DNA of 64,000 nt from Flavobacterium sp. HJJ (lineage in GTDB: Bacteria > Bacteroidota > Bacteroidia > Flavobacteriales > Flavobacteriaceae): positions 1 through 64,000 of the forward strand of contig NZ_JADKPR010000006.1 in assembly GCF_015351475.1 (NCBI RefSeq). Reading direction: 5' to 3'. The notes beneath the pieces were generated by a model. The model did not search any database. It saw nothing but the letters and a program-made list of their open reading frames with translations, and had not been told where the DNA came from. Positions 42,261 through 50,670 of this stretch are shown one piece after another (position 1 is the stretch's first letter; the number at the start of each line of letters is the position of its first letter). A program made the translations under genes and the position numbers.

Positions 42261-42965
42261 ATGAATAAAAAAATTCAGCTTCAAGATATAGGAAATAAAG
42301 ATTACAAAGAAACTTGGGCATACCAAGAAGAGCTTTTCAAAGGAATTGTAGATTTGAAAATTCAGAACAGAAGAGAAGAAACGACTCTTGAAACTCCCAA
42401 TTATTTTCTGTTTGTGGAGCATCCGCATGTGTATACTTTAGGTAAAAGCGGTGATTTCAGCAATCTGCTTTTATCCGAAAAACAGCTGGAAGCCAAAGGT
42501 GCTGCTTTTTACAAAATCAACCGTGGCGGCGACATTACGTATCACGGTCCTGGACAGATTGTGGGATATCCTATTCTGGATCTGGAAAATTTTTTCTCGG
42601 ACATTCATAAATACCTGCGTTTTCTGGAAGAAGCCATTATTCTTACTTTACTGGAATACGGAATAGAATGCGGACGAAGCGACGGCGAAACCGGAGTCTG
42701 GCTAGGAGCAGGTACACCATTCGCGAGAAAGATTTGTGCTATGGGTGTTCGTGCTTCCCGCTGGGTAACGATGCACGGTTTTGCTTTAAATGTTAATGCT
42801 GATTTGGGATATTTCGACAATATAATTCCCTGCGGTATCCGAGGCAAAGCGGTTACTTCACTTAACGTTGAACTCGGAGTTGAAAAAGTGGATGAAGCCG
42901 AAGTGAAAGCGAAAATCTTAAAACATTTTACTCAATTATTCGAAGCAGAGTTTGTTGCTTTTTAA
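42261..42965 (+). CDS. lipB: Octanoyltransferase LipB
   Basis: A 234-residue enzyme that moves octanoyl from acyl carrier protein to the lipoyl domains of 2-oxoacid dehydrogenases and the glycine cleavage system. Signatures are RGGDITYHGPGQIVGYPI and the catalytic IIPCGIRGKAVTSL (Cys and Lys). Slightly longer than E. coli LipB at the N-terminus, as usual in Bacteroidetes. Confidence 0.95.
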   Translation: MNKKIQLQDIGNKDYKETWAYQEELFKGIVDLKIQNRREETTLETPNYFLFVEHPHVYTLGKSGDFSNLLLSEKQLEAKGAAFYKINRGGDITYHGPGQIVGYPILDLENFFSDIHKYLRFLEEAIILTLLEYGIECGRSDGETGVWLGAGTPFARKICAMGVRASRWVTMHGFALNVNADLGYFDNIIPCGIRGKAVTSLNVELGVEKVDEAEVKAKILKHFTQLFEAEFVAF

Positions 42966-42984
42966 ACAGGTCTGAAAATAATAA

Positions 42985-43144
42985 GAGCCTGTTTAAATTT
43001 TATTTTTGAGATTTATTATTAGATGATTTTTGAGTGAAACTAGGCAAATTTTTATAAAATAGCAGAGCTATTGTATAAAAATTTAACGAAGTTGTAGCCA
43101 AAAATCGTCATAAGAGAGCCAATAAATAAAACTTAAACAGGCTC
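42985..43144. mobile_element. MITE with 19-bp terminal inverted repeats and TAA target duplication
   Basis: A 160-bp non-coding element. The ends GAGCCTGTTTAAATTTTAT (42985-43003) and, inverted, the same word with one mismatch (43126-43144) are terminal inverted repeats. The direct repeat TAA flanks both ends (42982-42984 and 43145-43147). The interior is itself an imperfect palindrome with AAATTTTTATA/TATAAAAATTT arms around AATAGCAGAGCTATT. A 3-bp TNA-type duplication and GAGCC ends recall the IS1031 group of the IS5 family; that parentage is inferred. Confidence 0.75.
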
Positions 43145-43214
43145 TAAGTATAATTTTTTTTAGTTTTCTTTTTAATTTATTGAATATCTGCTCTATATTA
43201 ATAAATTCGATTGA

Positions 43215-43532
43215 TACAAATTTACAACTGCCGGCGGACGTTATTATATGCTTGTAGATTTTGAAGCTTCTAACGATGCAGGTTATGAAATCAAGGATGA
43301 TGCCAATGCGTTTAGTAAACAATATGATTCGTATTTAAGGCTGGATGTGAAATTTGGAATTAAATTCAACAGCAAAAAGAGAAAATGATTCCATCTGTTT
43401 TATGTTGATTTAGAAAATGTAATCAATCATACCAATGTTTTTCAGTTAGAATATAACCGATTGACCAATAAAATAGATCAAAAAGACCAGATTGGTTTTT
43501 TACCCGATTTTGGATATAAATTTCAGTTTTAG
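43215..43532 (+). pseudogene. C-terminal relic of a TonB-dependent outer-membrane receptor
   Basis: The plus frame reads YKFTTAGGRYYMLVDFEASN, then DSYLRLDVKFGIKFNSKKRK, then an in-frame TGA (43386-43388), then FHLFYVDLENVINHTNVFQ and a terminal GFLPDFGYKFQF before TAG (43530-43532). LRLDxKFGIK, YVDLxNVxNxxNVF and an end of G-Y-K-F-x-F are the last strands of TonB-dependent receptor barrels. Only about 100 codons remain; upstream there is no receptor sequence but the MITE. A rho-independent hairpin follows (43546-43575). Confidence 0.8.
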
Positions 43533-43545
43533 ATTTTAATAAATT

Positions 43546-43575
43546 GGCTTGTCGATTTTGGATAAGCCTTTTTTT
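43546..43575. terminator. Terminator between receptor relic and rnhB
   Basis: GGCTTGTC (43546-43553) pairs with GGATAAGCC (43560-43568) with one wobble, followed by seven T. Confidence 0.65.
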
Positions 43576-43580
43576 ATTGT

Positions 43581-44243
43581 TTAAAAAAGATTCAGTTCCA
43601 ACTGTTCGGGCAATAATCTAAAACTCATTCGGTGGTATTTCGTCGGACCATATTTTTTGATTGCTTCACGGTGTTCCTGCGTTGGGTAGCCTTTGTTTTT
43701 TTTCCAGTTATACATTGGGAATTCCTCGTGAATTTTATCCATATATTCATCGCGGTAGGTTTTTGCCAAAATAGAAGCTGCTGCAATGCTTAAATATTTA
43801 GAATCTCCTTTGATGATACTTTGGTTGGGAATAGATTTCAATAATTCAATTTCCGAGTTAGAGAATTGTTTTCCAATTTTATTTTTCAGTCCCAATTTGG
43901 CATTCAGTGCTCTGTTTCCGTCTACAATTATAAATTCCGGAATTCGGGATAATTTCAAGATACTTTCCTGCATTCCTTTCATCGAGGCGTTTAGGATGTT
44001 TATTTCGTCAATTTCCTCTGGATGCAGATGAGTTACTGCAAAGGTGATGGCTTCCTGCTCGATAATTGGTCTGAGTTTCTCTCTTACTTTTTCGCTTAAT
44101 TGCTTACTGTCGTTTAGAAAGGCATTTTTAAAATCGAATGGCAGAATTACAGCTGCAGCAGTAACCGGACCTGCAAGACAACCGCGCCCCGCTTCATCGG
44201 TGCCGGTTTCGAAAACAAAAGAAGAGAAATTATTTTGAAGCAT
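43581..44243 (-). CDS. rnhB: Ribonuclease HII
   Basis: A 220-residue enzyme that cuts RNA in RNA-DNA hybrids and at misincorporated ribonucleotides. The N-terminal [20 protein letters not shown] holds the first acidic pair and the GRG motif; later acidic residues are in FIIVDGN and [11 protein letters not shown]. The length and order are typical. Confidence 0.95.
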   Translation of the reverse strand: MLQNNFSSFVFETGTDEAGRGCLAGPVTAAAVILPFDFKNAFLNDSKQLSEKVREKLRPIIEQEAITFAVTHLHPEEIDEINILNASMKGMQESILKLSRIPEFIIVDGNRALNAKLGLKNKIGKQFSNSEIELLKSIPNQSIIKGDSKYLSIAAASILAKTYRDEYMDKIHEEFPMYNWKKNKGYPTQEHREAIKKYGPTKYHRMSFRLLPEQLELNLF

Positions 44244-44982
44244 ACGGACTGAAGTCTATTTTGTACTGCAAATATTGTGATTTTTTTTGATTTTTGAAAA
44301 AGGCAGTAAGCAGTACACGGCATTCGCATTTAAAAAAAGATAAACACGAATTTCACCAATTAGCACTAATTCTTATCAAAATTGAAATCAAATTTTACAG
44401 TTTCGAATATTTTGTGTAATTAAATAGCAATCTTAATTCGTGCTAATTAGTGTAATTCGTGTCAGAAACTTTTAAAAGCGAATGCCGTGTTAGCAGTATT
44501 AAAAGATGAAAAGCTTATTGATTAAATTGATTAATATGACTGTCCGCAAATAATACCATGTTTTTTTTTTTGCCACTGATTACATGGATTCTCACAGATT
44601 TCATTACTATTTTTTTAAAAATCTGTGTAGTCAGTGGCTAATTCGATCAGTTTGGTATTAGTTAAGGATAGTTATATTGATTAATGTTTAAAACTTTCTA
44701 AGTCACTGCTGAGACGCGAGAAGGATAGAAGCAATCCGCCGCTGCGGAGCGTATAGCCTGACAGCATACCGATAAAAGGGCGTATATCCGTACAGTGAAA
44801 TAGCCCTTTTATTGGGATGGTGGCTCGCTCCGATTATTTGGAAATGAAAAGTTATGGTTTGTAAAAAAAATATGTGTTAATGTTTACTTTATAAATTGGA
44901 GTGTTTTTTTATTTATACGTTTTTATCCTTTACCTTTGCTGGATATATCTGTAAAATAATTGCCTAATTATAACCGTTTCAA
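44244..44982. repeat. Large gap with two long hairpins and one structured element
   Basis: No gene is supported. There are three structures: (1) 28-bp arms 44344-44371 and 44435-44462 built from ACACGAATT and AATTAGCAC words, matching at 25 of 28; (2) arms of the CCACTGATTACA type, 44571-44601 and 44619-44640; (3) a G+C-richer folded block 44701-44840, listed separately. A -7 box TACCTTTG at 44931-44938 probably serves the next gene. Confidence 0.7.
44701..44840. other. Structured G+C-richer element, possible RNA or palindromic repeat
   Basis: An outer pair CGGAGCG (44745-44751) with CGCTCCG (44826-44832) encloses a perfect 10-bp stem ATAAAAGGGC (44772-44781) with GCCCTTTTAT (44803-44812); a small CCGC/GCGG stem sits at its 5' side. 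No ORF. The composition differs sharply from the surrounding AT-rich DNA. It could be a dispersed element or a structured non-coding RNA. Confidence 0.5.
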
Positions 44983-46953
44983 ATGAGGATTTTCTTTTCT
45001 TTAATTTTTTTAGCTTTTCCGATTCTCCTTTTTTCACAGAAAAACAAACAGGTTAATAGTGCTAAAGAAATTGATTATAATAGTAAATACAATTCTTCGG
45101 ACTCCATAAAGAAGAAGAAAGCGCCAGAGGCAACATATGATATGTACCAGTTTATTTCACTGAGCCGTGATACTACTTATATTGATACTACTCAGTCTAT
45201 CAGAAAATCGTACAGTCATAATTATTTAAGAAAAGATAATTTTGGGCTTTTGTCATTTCCAAATATCGGACAGACATACAATACGCTGCAGTATGGAATG
45301 AATGGTTTTTCGCCTTATCCGGAATTTGGTTTTACGGCAAGACAGTTTAATTATCTAAAAGTTAATGATATAAAATATGCAAATGTTGCTACGCCGGTGA
45401 CTGAACTGTATTTTAAATCTACGATTCAAAGAGGACAGTCAGCTGATTCTTATTTTTCATTGAATATTTCTCCAAGGCTAAATTTTTCGATTGCTTATAA
45501 AGGATTGCGGTCGAAGGGAAGGTATATCAATCAAGAGACCAAATCGGGGAATTTTAGATTCACAACAAGTTATAATTCCAAGGACGGGCGATTTATTGCA
45601 AATATACATTATACTTCACAGAAGCTTCAAAATGAAGAAAACGGGGGAATCAGTAATGTAAGCGATTTTACCAATGGTGACTCTTCGTTTGATAATAGAG
45701 AGCGGTTAGGAGTATACCTCGAAGATGCGAATTCGGTATTGAAAGGAGGACGTTTTTTCTTTGATCAGGCCTTTAGAATAAATCCTAAAAAAGGAGATAA
45801 CAATTTGTATTTTACCAATCAGTTTAATTACGAAGAAATATATTACAACTACAAACAGCAGACAATTGCATCAAATGTTGGCGGTGCTCTTGTGAGCCGT
45901 TTTGGTGAATCGTTTGTGACTGGTGGAATTGATGATATTACGAATTATAATAAAATGTATAATAAAGTTGGAGTTGTATATGAGAATATGATGCTGGGTT
46001 CTTTTACTTTTTTTGTTGATGATCTGCATTCTAATTATTTTTACAATAATATTTTGTATTTAGATAATGGAAATACGGTTGGTAATCTGTTAAGTCAAAA
46101 AATTAACACGTTTGGCGGTCAATATAATTATCGTAAGGACAAATGGAATGGTAAATTTTTATATTCTAAATCGATAACAGATCAAAATTTATATAATATT
46201 GATGCTTCGGCTGTTTATGACTGGAATGATGAAAATCAGTTATCATTTCGTTACCAAAGCATGAATAAGCTGCCAAATAATAATTATAATTTATTTCAAA
46301 GCAGTTATAAAGAATACAACTGGTCTAATGATTTTGTCAACGAAAAAATAAATTCTATCAGCGCCAATGCGGATACCAAATGGGTTTCATTGTCAATGCA
46401 GCTGAATACCATAAATGATCATTTATATTTTGCCGATGTCACTACTGCCACACAAAGGGAAGACAGCATGCAGATTGTCGCTCCTAAGCAATATGGTAAA
46501 GCAATTAATTATGCTTCGCTAAAGGCAGCTAGAGAGTTTGTTTTTGGGAAGTGGGCATTGGATAATACTTTATTATTTCAAAAAGCAGATCAGCCGGATA
46601 ATGTTTTGAATGTTCCTGAATTTGTTACCAGAAACACTTTGTATTATACTAATTATATGTTTAATAGGAAGTTATTTTTCCAGACAGGTATTGAATTGAA
46701 TTATTTTACAAGCTATTACAGTAATGTTTATAATTCTGTAATTGGTGAGTTTTTTGTGCAGGACAGAGTTAAAATTGGTAATGCTCCTCTTCTTGATTAT
46801 TTTGTAAATGTTAAGATACAGCGTACGAGGCTTTATTTGAAAGCAGAACATTTTAATTCGCTGTTTTCGAAAAATAATTATTTTTCAGATCCCAATAATC
46901 CATATCGTGACTTCTTAATTCGTTTTGGATTAGTTTGGAATTTCTTTAATTGA
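44983..46953 (+). CDS. Putative outer-membrane porin (Porin_10/DUF4289-like)
   Basis: A 656-residue protein with a signal peptide (cut near LFSQ, residue 19), a short Lys/Ser-rich linker, then a long strand-rich barrel rich in aromatic residues and ending with FGLVWNFFN. Landmarks such as NFGLLSFPNIGQTYN and FGFTARQFNYLKVNDIKYANV ATPVTEL fit the Bacteroidetes putative porin family. The substrate is unknown. It has its own promoter (TACCTTTG, 44931-44938). Confidence 0.78.
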   Translation: MRIFFSLIFLAFPILLFSQKNKQVNSAKEIDYNSKYNSSDSIKKKKAPEATYDMYQFISLSRDTTYIDTTQSIRKSYSHNYLRKDNFGLLSFPNIGQTYNTLQYGMNGFSPYPEFGFTARQFNYLKVNDIKYANVATPVTELYFKSTIQRGQSADSYFSLNISPRLNFSIAYKGLRSKGRYINQETKSGNFRFTTSYNSKDGRFIANIHYTSQKLQNEENGGISNVSDFTNGDSSFDNRERLGVYLEDANSVLKGGRFFFDQAFRINPKKGDNNLYFTNQFNYEEIYYNYKQQTIASNVGGALVSRFGESFVTGGIDDITNYNKMYNKVGVVYENMMLGSFTFFVDDLHSNYFYNNILYLDNGNTVGNLLSQKINTFGGQYNYRKDKWNGKFLYSKSITDQNLYNIDASAVYDWNDENQLSFRYQSMNKLPNNNYNLFQSSYKEYNWSNDFVNEKINSISANADTKWVSLSMQLNTINDHLYFADVTTATQREDSMQIVAPKQYGKAINYASLKAAREFVFGKWALDNTLLFQKADQPDNVLNVPEFVTRNTLYYTNYMFNRKLFFQTGIELNYFTSYYSNVYNSVIGEFFVQDRVKIGNAPLLDYFVNVKIQRTRLYLKAEHFNSLFSKNNYFSDPNNPYRDFLIRFGLVWNFFN

Positions 46954-47073
46954 TTTTTTGTAACAAAATCAATTTAAAAAGTTATTTCAAATAAAAAAAT
47001 ACACTAATTTTACTTCCATACGAACTATATAGAAATGCTATAGTTTAAGTTGTAACTGCTGAAAAATAACTAA

Positions 47074-48435
47074 ATGGAATACTCAGAAAATATATTAGGG
47101 ACTATTGGGAATACGCCGTTGGTGAAACTCAATAAAATAACTGCAGAAGTGAATGCTTTGGTTCTTGCCAAGGTAGAGACATTCAATCCGGGAAATTCGG
47201 TAAAAGACCGTATGGCAGTAAAAATGATTGAGGATGCCGAAGCTGATGGCCGTTTACAGCCAGGCGGAACAATAATCGAGGGGACTTCCGGAAATACAGG
47301 AATGGGACTTGCACTTGTAGCAATCATTAAAGGATACAAATTAATCTGCGTGATATCCGACAAACAATCCAAAGAAAAAATGGATATTCTTCGTGCAGTT
47401 GGAGCCAAAGTAGTGGTCTGCCCAACTGATGTACAACCGACCGACCCTCGTTCTTATTATTCAGTTTCCAAAAGACTGGCTGAAGAAACGCCAAATTCCT
47501 GGTATGTAAATCAATATGATAATTTATCCAATACTTTGGCTCATTATGAGCAGACAGGTCCTGAAATCTGGAAACAGACTGATGGAAAAATTACTCATTT
47601 TGTGGTTGGAGTAGGTACCGGGGGAACGATTTCTGGTGTTGGTAAATTCTTAAAAGAGAAAAATCCAAATATTAAAATCTGGGGGATTGATACTTATGGC
47701 TCAGTTTTTAAGAAATATCATGAAACTGGCATTTTTGACGAAAATGAAATCTATTCTTATATAACTGAGGGTATTGGTGAAGATATTCTGCCGAAGAATG
47801 TTGACTTTTCTTTAATCGATGGATTTACCAAAGTAACTGATAAAGATGCTGCAGTTTATACCCGGAAAATCGCACTCGAGGAAGGGATATTTGTTGGAAA
47901 TTCTGCTGGTGCTGCGATAAAAGGTTTGTTACAGTTAAAAGAACATTTCAAGCCAGAGGATGTTGTGGTGGTATTATTTCATGATTCGGGGAGCCGATAT
48001 GTGGGCAAAATGTTCAATGACGACTGGATGCGTGAAAGAGGTTTCTTAGAGGAGGAGGTTACAACGGCAGAAGATGTAATCAAAGATCATATCAATCAGC
48101 AATTGATTGTCGTTCGAACTGAAGAATTGGTTTCGCATGCAATTGACCGTATGCGCAAGTATGATATTTCACAAATCCCCGTTGTTGATATCAATGGATT
48201 TGTGGGTTCTGTTGATGAAACGGATTTATTTCGAAGTTATGTAGCCGACAAAAATGTTGCGGATAAGCCAATTAAAGAAGTGATGGGAAAACCTTTCCCG
48301 GTGGTAAAATTGAACACTTCTATTGAAGAAGTTTCTAAATTATTCACCAAAGGAAATGATGCCGTATTGGTAGATCTTAATAACGGAAATCATCAGATTA
48401 TTACAAAGTCCGACATCATTAGATCAATGAAATAA
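47074..48435 (+). CDS. Cystathionine beta-synthase (PLP enzyme with CBS domain pair)
   Basis: A 453-residue enzyme. The fold-type II core (about 1-325) has the PLP lysine in NPGNSVKDRMA, the phosphate loop EGTSGNTGMG and VVGVGTGGTISG. SYYSVSKRLAEETPNSWYVNQYDN is characteristic of cystathionine beta-synthase and not of cysteine synthase. Two CBS domains (about 335-453) end the chain and may bind adenosyl ligands. The haem-binding N-terminus of the animal enzyme is absent. It makes cystathionine from serine and homocysteine. Confidence 0.9.
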   Translation: MEYSENILGTIGNTPLVKLNKITAEVNALVLAKVETFNPGNSVKDRMAVKMIEDAEADGRLQPGGTIIEGTSGNTGMGLALVAIIKGYKLICVISDKQSKEKMDILRAVGAKVVVCPTDVQPTDPRSYYSVSKRLAEETPNSWYVNQYDNLSNTLAHYEQTGPEIWKQTDGKITHFVVGVGTGGTISGVGKFLKEKNPNIKIWGIDTYGSVFKKYHETGIFDENEIYSYITEGIGEDILPKNVDFSLIDGFTKVTDKDAAVYTRKIALEEGIFVGNSAGAAIKGLLQLKEHFKPEDVVVVLFHDSGSRYVGKMFNDDWMRERGFLEEEVTTAEDVIKDHINQQLIVVRTEELVSHAIDRMRKYDISQIPVVDINGFVGSVDETDLFRSYVADKNVADKPIKEVMGKPFPVVKLNTSIEEVSKLFTKGNDAVLVDLNNGNHQIITKSDIIRSMK

Positions 48436-48459
48436 TATTGTTTTAAATTTTAAATTTCC

Positions 48460-48942
48460 ATGACTTTTACGGCAATAGATTTTGAAACTGCAACTGCTTA
48501 TCATCCATGTTCGGTTGGAATAGTAATGGTTGAAAACGGGGTGGTTGTTGATGAATTTGTAACTTTGATTAAGCCTCCAAATAACGAGTATAATCCGTTT
48601 ACAATTAAAGTTCATGGTATTTCACCTAGAGATACCGCAAATGCCAAAACCTTTATCGAAGTTTTTCCCGAAATTCAAAAAAGGATTCAAAATAGAGTTG
48701 TAGTAGCACACAATGAAAGCTTCGATCGGAATGTTTTGATTAAATCAATGCTCCTGTATGGCTTGAACTACGAAGATTTAAATATTGGTTCGCGTTGGGA
48801 ATGTACGGTGAAGATATATAAATCTAAAGGATTAAAACCAACAAAGCTTAGTGATTGCTGTCGTGTAATGAATATTAAGCTAAACCATCACGAGGCATTA
48901 TCGGATGCCAGAGCTTGTGCTGAATTGTATTTATTGAAATAA
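48460..48942 (+). CDS. DnaQ-like 3'-5' exonuclease
   Basis: A 160-residue DEDD exonuclease: ExoI in FTAIDFETA (Asp, Glu), ExoII around VVAHNESFDRNVL (Asp), and ExoIII in NHHEALSDARACAELY (His, Asp), giving the DEDDh set. It is a stand-alone domain like the DNA polymerase III epsilon fold; the exact role, proofreading or nucleic-acid turnover, is not determined. It starts 24 bp after the CBS gene. Confidence 0.88.
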   Translation: MTFTAIDFETATAYHPCSVGIVMVENGVVVDEFVTLIKPPNNEYNPFTIKVHGISPRDTANAKTFIEVFPEIQKRIQNRVVVAHNESFDRNVLIKSMLLYGLNYEDLNIGSRWECTVKIYKSKGLKPTKLSDCCRVMNIKLNHHEALSDARACAELYLLK

Positions 48943-49043
48943 ACTCTTTCGGATTATCTTCGAAGCTGTCTTTTTTTAATTTTGTAAGACAAGTTGTTAG
49001 TTTTTTTTATTACTTTAGTTTAAAAGTCTAACAAATCTGAATT

Positions 49044-50315
49044 ATGAAAGAAGATTTTCTCCACTACCTTTGGAAATTTAAAAAGTTTGATACTTTAAAT
49101 CTAAAAACCTGCTGTCAGGAGGAAATCACAATTAGTAATTCGGGTCAATATCTCGAATTGGCAGGGCCTGATTTTTTTAATGCACAAATTACCATTGGAG
49201 ATCAAAAATGGGCAGGAAATGTAGAAATTCATGTCAAATCATCTGATTGGTATATTCACCATCATGAAAGAGATTCAGGTTATGAAAATGTAATTTTGCA
49301 TGTAGTCTGGGAACATGATTCTGAAATTTACAGAAGCAACAATTCCGAAATACCAGTTCTGGAACTTAAAAATTATGTTAGTTCAGAAACAGTAAATAGT
49401 TATCAAAAATTACTATCGCCAAAATCTTGGATTTTTTGCGAAAAGCAATTAAAGGAAATTCCTCAATTTACTTTAATTAATTGGCAGGAGCGTCTTTTTT
49501 TTGAGCGCTTGGAAAGAAAGTCAAAACCAATTTTGGAATTGCTGGAATTAACCAATAATGATTGGGAAGCGGTTTTGTTCTGTCTGTTGGCAAAGAATTT
49601 TGGTTTGAATACTAATGGTGAAATATTTCTCAAAATTGCTCAGTCAATTCCGTTTTCTGTAATCCGAAAAGAATGTTTTGAAGTAGAGAATCTCGAAGCA
49701 TTATTGTTTGGTTCCGCAGGATTGATGGATAAAGAGAAAGAAGACGCCTATTTCAAGGATTTAAAATTCAGGTATTTTTATCTCCTTCATAAATATCAAA
49801 TTGATAAAAACAGTATCGAGCCTGTACAGTTTTTTAAACATCGTCCTGATAATTTTCCCACGATCAGGCTTTCGCAATTAGCTGATTTATATCATAAACA
49901 GCAAAATTTATTTTCTAAAATATGCGAATTGAATTCACTTGAAGCTATATATGAAATTTTTGGTGTTTCGGCTACGTCCTATTGGCAGACTCATTATCAG
50001 TTTGACAAAGAAAGCCCCAAGAAAAAGAAAGCTTTAACAAAATCTTTCATTGATTTAATTATCCTAAATACTATTATTCCGCTTCAATTTGCTTATGCCA
50101 AAAGTCAGGGAAAAGAAGATTCGGAAGATTTGATTACTATGCTGAATAAAGTTGAGGCTGAAAAGAATTCAATCATGGAAAAATTTAGTTCCTTTGGATT
50201 AAAACCAAAAAATGCGTTTGAAACCCAATCATTATTACAGCTCAAAAATGAATACTGCAGTAAGAATAAATGTTTAGATTGCGCTATTGGGTTAGAATTA
50301 TTGAAAAAATACTGA
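49044..50315 (+). CDS. DUF2851 family protein
   Basis: A 423-residue protein of a conserved Bacteroidetes family with no known function. Typical text: DFLHYLWKFKKFD at the start, GPDFFNAQITIGDQKWAGNVEIHVKSSDWY, HHHERDSGYENVILHVVWEHD and a C-terminal CSKNKCLDCAIGLELL with clustered cysteines. The His/Asp-rich N-terminal part suggests a metal-dependent fold, but no activity has been shown to my knowledge. Confidence 0.88.
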   Translation: MKEDFLHYLWKFKKFDTLNLKTCCQEEITISNSGQYLELAGPDFFNAQITIGDQKWAGNVEIHVKSSDWYIHHHERDSGYENVILHVVWEHDSEIYRSNNSEIPVLELKNYVSSETVNSYQKLLSPKSWIFCEKQLKEIPQFTLINWQERLFFERLERKSKPILELLELTNNDWEAVLFCLLAKNFGLNTNGEIFLKIAQSIPFSVIRKECFEVENLEALLFGSAGLMDKEKEDAYFKDLKFRYFYLLHKYQIDKNSIEPVQFFKHRPDNFPTIRLSQLADLYHKQQNLFSKICELNSLEAIYEIFGVSATSYWQTHYQFDKESPKKKKALTKSFIDLIILNTIIPLQFAYAKSQGKEDSEDLITMLNKVEAEKNSIMEKFSSFGLKPKNAFETQSLLQLKNEYCSKNKCLDCAIGLELLKKY

Positions 50316-50366
50316 TTTGCCGATTCGGAAATTTTGTATTTTTGTAAAAATCATAACTTAAAAAAA

Positions 50367-50594
50367 ATGCGGGCAGTAATACGGTTGAAATTCTTTTTAG
50401 AAAAATATGGCTTTCATGTGTCATCACGTTTGGCAGATAAATTAGGGATGCGTGTAACAAACGTCCGCTTGTTTTTTATTTATATTTCTTTTGTAACTGC
50501 TGGTTTAGGATTTGGAGTTTATCTTACTTTGGCTTTTTGGATTAGATTGAAAGACTTAGTCCGTGCTAAACGAACTTCTGTTTTCGATTTGTAG
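50367..50594 (+). CDS. PspC-domain small membrane protein
   Basis: A 75-residue protein with PspC-like order: a short N-terminal part (RLADKLGMRVTNVRLFFIYISF) followed by one or two membrane segments (VTAGLGFGVYLTLAFWI). I place the start at ATG 50367, because the earlier TTG start lies in a -7 box TATTTTTG (50337-50344). A bidirectional terminator follows. Confidence 0.8.
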   Translation: MRAVIRLKFFLEKYGFHVSSRLADKLGMRVTNVRLFFIYISFVTAGLGFGVYLTLAFWIRLKDLVRAKRTSVFDL

Positions 50595-50616
50595 AAAATT
50601 AATTCTAGAACATATA

Positions 50617-50652
50617 AAAAGGGTCATAAAGTATTTGCTTCATGACCCTTTT
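50617..50652. terminator. Bidirectional terminator
   Basis: AAAAGGGTCAT (50617-50627) with ATGACCCTTTT (50642-50652), between two convergent genes. Confidence 0.88.
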
Positions 50653-50670
50653 GTGATTTTATTTTAAATT

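Noticed and set aside
43083..43322. Minus-strand ORF of 79 codons in the lipB-rnhB gap.
   Set aside because: It covers part of the MITE and is antisense to the receptor relic; not protein-like.
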